Shown: positions 61,148 to 64,000 of the stretch, piece after piece
Layout of the letters: the number at the start of each line of letters is the position of its first letter
How positions within the stretch are numbered: position 1 is the stretch's first letter
Source: Streptomyces ortus
GTDB taxonomy: Bacteria > Actinomycetota > Actinomycetes > Streptomycetales > Streptomycetaceae
Length of the DNA stretch: 64,000 nt
Assembly: GCF_026341275.1 (NCBI RefSeq)
Contig: NZ_JAIFZO010000002.1
Span: 7,222,118-7,286,117, forward strand
Direction: 5' to 3'
Program-made: the position numbers and the translations under genes
The notes under the pieces: generated by a model
Database searches by the model: none
The model's input: the letters and a program-made list of their open reading frames with translations, nothing else
Told to the model about the DNA's origin: nothing

Positions 61148-62045
61148 GGTGCCCCCCTGTCCCCGTTCGGGGCATCGCCGGGCACAGCATGCGTGCGCGT
61201 CCGGTCTCGGTCTCGGTCTCGGTCTCGGAGGGTGCAGCGCAGTGTCGCGGACGCAAACGGCACGCTGTGGGTGCCGTGGGAGGTCGGTGCAGTAGAGGCA
61301 TGAGCGGACGTTCCTTCCGCTGCGGACAAGCGCATCAGGGGACGCAGGCGCCGGTATGGCTGCGTGGGGCCGTTGTGCGGGATCGCTTCCTTCGGGTGCC
61401 CCGGTAGGGACGCGTCAGCGCTGTGACTGTGGGCGTACTGGTGGCACTCGGCGTAATCGGTCCTGGTCACACCCCTGCGCGTGCGCTGCTTGTCGTACCG
61501 GCGGACGGCTCGGCAGACGCAGCGGTAACAGCGGCCCCTGCTGAAGCAGCATCACGCCGCGACGAAGTCGGGCTGTGACGTTGCACGAGCTGTGTGCGCC
61601 AGCAGCGTCCGCAGGGCCGGTCCTCAATAGGATGTGCGCAGGTCGGGCTGTTTCTGTGCCCGCCTGGCGGGCGGTTTCGCGTGGCCACCTCTCGGCCGGG
61701 CGACGCGGGGCGCCCCAGGCCGCCGGCGTTCCCACGCTGTATTGGCTCAACGGCTTTGCGCCGGTGATACGGCAGGATACGCACGCTCCCCCTGCGTGCT
61801 ACGCGCCCCCCTGCCGCAGGGGTTGCCGTCGCAACGCCGGGTGCCGAATGGTTGAAAGGCGATCTAGGGGCCGGGGAGCAAATCCCAGGGATCAGAGGGC
61901 TGTTGACGGGTTGCGGCTCCCCCGCCGCGCAGACCGAGAGTTCGACGCCAACGCACTGCCGTCGGGTGACGGGACTGATGCACATCCCCGTCGGCCGGCG
62001 CCGGATCCATTCGCAGCATCCACAGAACAGAGGGGAAACCTCATC
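61148..62045. other. Long intergenic region between the divergent dxs operon and the small Lys-rich gene
   Basis: About 900 bp without a supported gene. It must contain the promoters of the dxs operon and of the 62046 gene. A short simple repeat (ggtctc x4, near 61204-61227) lies 60 bp upstream of dxs. The frames present have no family-like sequence, and I see no tRNA, terminator or riboswitch structure I can defend. Confidence 0.5.
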
Positions 62046-62282
62046 ATGTCCAAACGGCGGAAAAGCCTGGTCGATGACGTCCTGGACCGGGCGAGCGACG
62101 TCGGCCGCGACTCACGCGACATGACGCGGCGGGCGCTCACCGGGAAGAAGAGGAAGAAGGGCAAGAAGAGCACCCGCAAGCTGGTCAAGCGCAACAACCG
62201 CGCGGTCGAAGCGCTCGTGGTGCAACTCGACCAGTACCTCAAGCAGGACCGCGCGAAGGAGAAGAGCCACCACGTCGGCTGA
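62046..62282 (+). CDS. Small lysine-rich hypothetical protein (78 aa)
   Basis: ATG 62046 has GAGGGGAAA upstream. The protein is very basic (TGKKRKKGKKSTRKLVKRNN), followed by an amphipathic helix (AVEALVVQLDQYLKQDRAKE). I do not recognise the family; the basic middle could bind nucleic acid or acidic membrane lipids. The next gene (ABC1 kinase) starts 2 nt after its stop, so the two are co-translated and probably work together. Confidence 0.7.
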   Translation: MSKRRKSLVDDVLDRASDVGRDSRDMTRRALTGKKRKKGKKSTRKLVKRNNRAVEALVVQLDQYLKQDRAKEKSHHVG

Positions 62283-62284
62283 GC

Positions 62285-63844
62285 GTGCGCAACACGACGG
62301 TTCATCCCCTCGGCTCGCAGACTCACCGTAGCGAGGAAAGGCGGGTCCGGGTGGCTGAGCGCCGCACGCGACACACGGCTCGAGTACTGGCCAGGCTCGG
62401 GATGCAGGAAGTGTCCCGGGCCACCGGACACCGCCGTTTCCAGGCAGGCGACGCCGCGGAGGTCACCTCCCAACAGCAGCGGGCCCAGGCGATCCGCCAG
62501 GCTCTGGAACAGCTCGGACCCCTGTATGTGAAGATCGGCCAGATCCTCTCGACCAGACCGGACCTCGTGCCGGACTACGTACGCGAGGAACTCGCCCTGC
62601 TGACCGATCAGGCCACCGTGCGGCCGTTCGCGACCTTCGTGCCGGCGCTGGAAGCAGAACTCGGCCCCGACTGGCGCAACTCGTTCAGTTCGTTCGAGAC
62701 TGGCCGGCCGCTGGGCGCCGCCTCCCTCGCACAGGTCTACCGCGCCACCCGCAGGGACGGCACCCCGTGCGTCGTGAAGATCCAGCGGCCTGGGTCCCAC
62801 GGAATCGTGTTCGGCGACATGACCGTCCTGCGGCGCGCCAGCCGCGTAATCGCTCGGGCGGCGCCGCGGTTCAACGAGGTCATCGACACCGGAGCGATGC
62901 TCGACGTCATCTTCCGTGCCATGGGTGACGAGCTGGACTTCACCCGGGAAGCAGCCAACATGAAGGACGCCCGCAAAGCCGCGAAAGAGTTCAAAACAAT
63001 CAAAGTCCCGAAAGCTCTCGTCGCCACTCCGCGCGTCCTTGTCCAGAGCCTTGCCGATGGACAGGCCGCCCACCGGCTCAAAGAAGGCGAACTGAGCCGC
63101 AAGCAGCGCAAGAAGATGGCCAAGGAATTCGTCGCCTACATGTTCAAGGGCTTCTTCATCGATCGAACCTTCCACGCCGACCCCCATCCGGGCAACGTGC
63201 TGATCAGCCCCGACGGAAAAGTCCACGTCATCGACTGGGGCATGGTCGGCCGCATCGACCGCAGCATGAGCGCCGGGATGCTCGGCACGATGATCGGCAT
63301 GGCCTACAACGACGGGCCGGCACTCGCCCAGTCCTGGATCCGGATGGGCTCCACCACCCCCTGGAGCGACATCGGCGGGTTCACCGCCGACATCGCACGC
63401 TTCGTACCTCACATCACCAACGCCTCACTGGCCGAACTGAACTTCGGCGTCGCCCTTACCACAGTCCTCACCTTCTCCACCCACCGCGGCATCCAGACCA
63501 CACCCAACGTCTCCATCGTGGGCAAAGCCGTCGCCAACATGGAAGGCACTGTCCGGCACATCCACCCCGGCCTGAAACTCTCCGACAGCATCCGCGACGC
63601 CCTTCAGGACATCCTGCTCGACATGGCCCGCGACCTCGCCTCCCCCGAACAACTGGCGCAGTACGGCCTGCACACGCTGCACGCCCTCACTCAAGGGCCC
63701 GGCCAGGGAACACGCCTGCTCAACGACCTGGCCGACCGCCAGCTCACCCTGCACAACCACACCCGGTTCCACGACACCCGATTCAACAAAGGAGCCTTCG
63801 CCCTCGCACTTCTGGCACTCGGGCGCCGCCACCGGCCGGGCTGA
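62285..63844 (+). CDS. ABC1/UbiB-family atypical kinase (AarF-like)
   Basis: A 519-aa protein from GTG 62285. The UbiB hallmarks are all present: KxGQ motif in LGPLYVKIGQILSTRPDLVP, Ala-rich nucleotide loop LGAASLAQVYRATR, Lys in CVVKIQRPG, Glu in MGDELDFTREAANM, catalytic HADPHPGNVLISPDG, and metal-binding DWGMVGRI. These kinases/ATPases act on isoprenoid lipid metabolism and quinone synthesis by an indirect mechanism. It has no obvious C-terminal membrane helices. Placement divergent from the MEP/GGPP operon supports a link with isoprenoids. The remaining 155 bp of the window show no gene. Confidence 0.9.
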   Translation: MRNTTVHPLGSQTHRSEERRVRVAERRTRHTARVLARLGMQEVSRATGHRRFQAGDAAEVTSQQQRAQAIRQALEQLGPLYVKIGQILSTRPDLVPDYVREELALLTDQATVRPFATFVPALEAELGPDWRNSFSSFETGRPLGAASLAQVYRATRRDGTPCVVKIQRPGSHGIVFGDMTVLRRASRVIARAAPRFNEVIDTGAMLDVIFRAMGDELDFTREAANMKDARKAAKEFKTIKVPKALVATPRVLVQSLADGQAAHRLKEGELSRKQRKKMAKEFVAYMFKGFFIDRTFHADPHPGNVLISPDGKVHVIDWGMVGRIDRSMSAGMLGTMIGMAYNDGPALAQSWIRMGSTTPWSDIGGFTADIARFVPHITNASLAELNFGVALTTVLTFSTHRGIQTTPNVSIVGKAVANMEGTVRHIHPGLKLSDSIRDALQDILLDMARDLASPEQLAQYGLHTLHALTQGPGQGTRLLNDLADRQLTLHNHTRFHDTRFNKGAFALALLALGRRHRPG

Positions 63845-64000
63845 CCTCCACCGCCGACCGGCCCTGCCGGACACCACCCGCCCGGGGTGCTCACCCCGCC
63901 GCACCAGTGCCCCCGGCCCAGCTGTATCCGGGCCGACCACGGGCCGGGAAGCAAGCCCCGAACGGCCCGACCACGTCGCCACAGCACCACGTGACGACTC

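Noticed and set aside
61201..61230. ggtctc x4 tandem repeat upstream of dxs as a regulatory array.
   Set aside because: Simple-sequence repeat of four units with no symmetry; slippage explains it.

Overview
The window reads as chromosome of a Streptomyces or close relative. The DNA is very GC-rich with GC-dominated third codon positions, GTG starts are common, and many genes overlap by 4 nt. It holds DmdR/IdeR-type iron boxes, an MbtH-like protein, a DUF3140 protein, a TPR-containing regulator and several Streptomyces-type IS remnants.

Layout. 1-6.3 kb: the tail of an unidentified gene; a TetR regulator divergent from an oxocamphor-hydrolase-like crotonase, with a near-palindromic operator between them; a deleted SDR remnant; and two unrecognised proteins (a 688-aa protein and a 297-aa Rossmann-like one). 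6.2-30.7 kb: an iron-regulated siderophore locus. An ABC importer (two FecCD permeases plus an ATPase) runs leftward and a giant NRPS (about 6,350 aa) runs rightward from one intergenic region carrying two iron boxes. The NRPS is followed by an MbtH protein, a YtcJ-like amidohydrolase and a 76-aa protein. I read its order as half-C/A1-MT/T, C/A2(Ser)/T, C/A3(N5-hydroxyornithine)-MT/T, C/A4(Ser)/T, C/A5/T, E, with no thioesterase. This suggests a linear pentapeptide hydroxamate siderophore with N-methylated residues 1 and 3, of the scabichelin/albachelin kind. The ornithine N-hydroxylase, any formyltransferase and the siderophore-binding lipoprotein are not here.

30.8-37.8 kb: an XRE-cupin regulator heads a tightly packed, apparently uncharacterised catabolic operon: M24-fold enzyme, TPP-dependent E1 alpha and beta, AtzA/SsnA-like amidohydrolase, double cupin and SDR. 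Both the M24 and the SDR proteins lack canonical active-site residues. 37.9-48.1 kb: housekeeping and accessory genes (DUF3140, alpha/beta hydrolase, TauE/SafE, GH15, SMI1/KNR4, a DDE transposase, an MDR-type MFS exporter, CobF, DUF309).

48.2-56 kb: a mobile scar. tRNA-Pro(GGG) is followed by a degraded tyrosine integrase, a small HTH (excisionase-like) gene, a frameshifted IS5-type element, a 162-bp MITE-like element, and a two-gene terpene unit (short-chain Z-prenyl diphosphate synthase plus class I terpene synthase). The terpene unit sits between inverted ~115-bp IS-derived repeats and is visibly more AT-rich than its surroundings. A TPR regulator and another transposase fragment follow. 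56.1-61.1 kb: a leftward operon dxs-ispG-(GGPP synthase)-ispH, each pair overlapping by 4 nt, which would supply IPP/DMAPP and a C20 (or C15) prenyl diphosphate. 62.0-63.8 kb: a small Lys-rich protein and an ABC1/UbiB-family kinase. The terpene pair, the MEP operon and the ABC1 kinase may together form an isoprenoid region. All family calls are from reading motifs; no database search was run.
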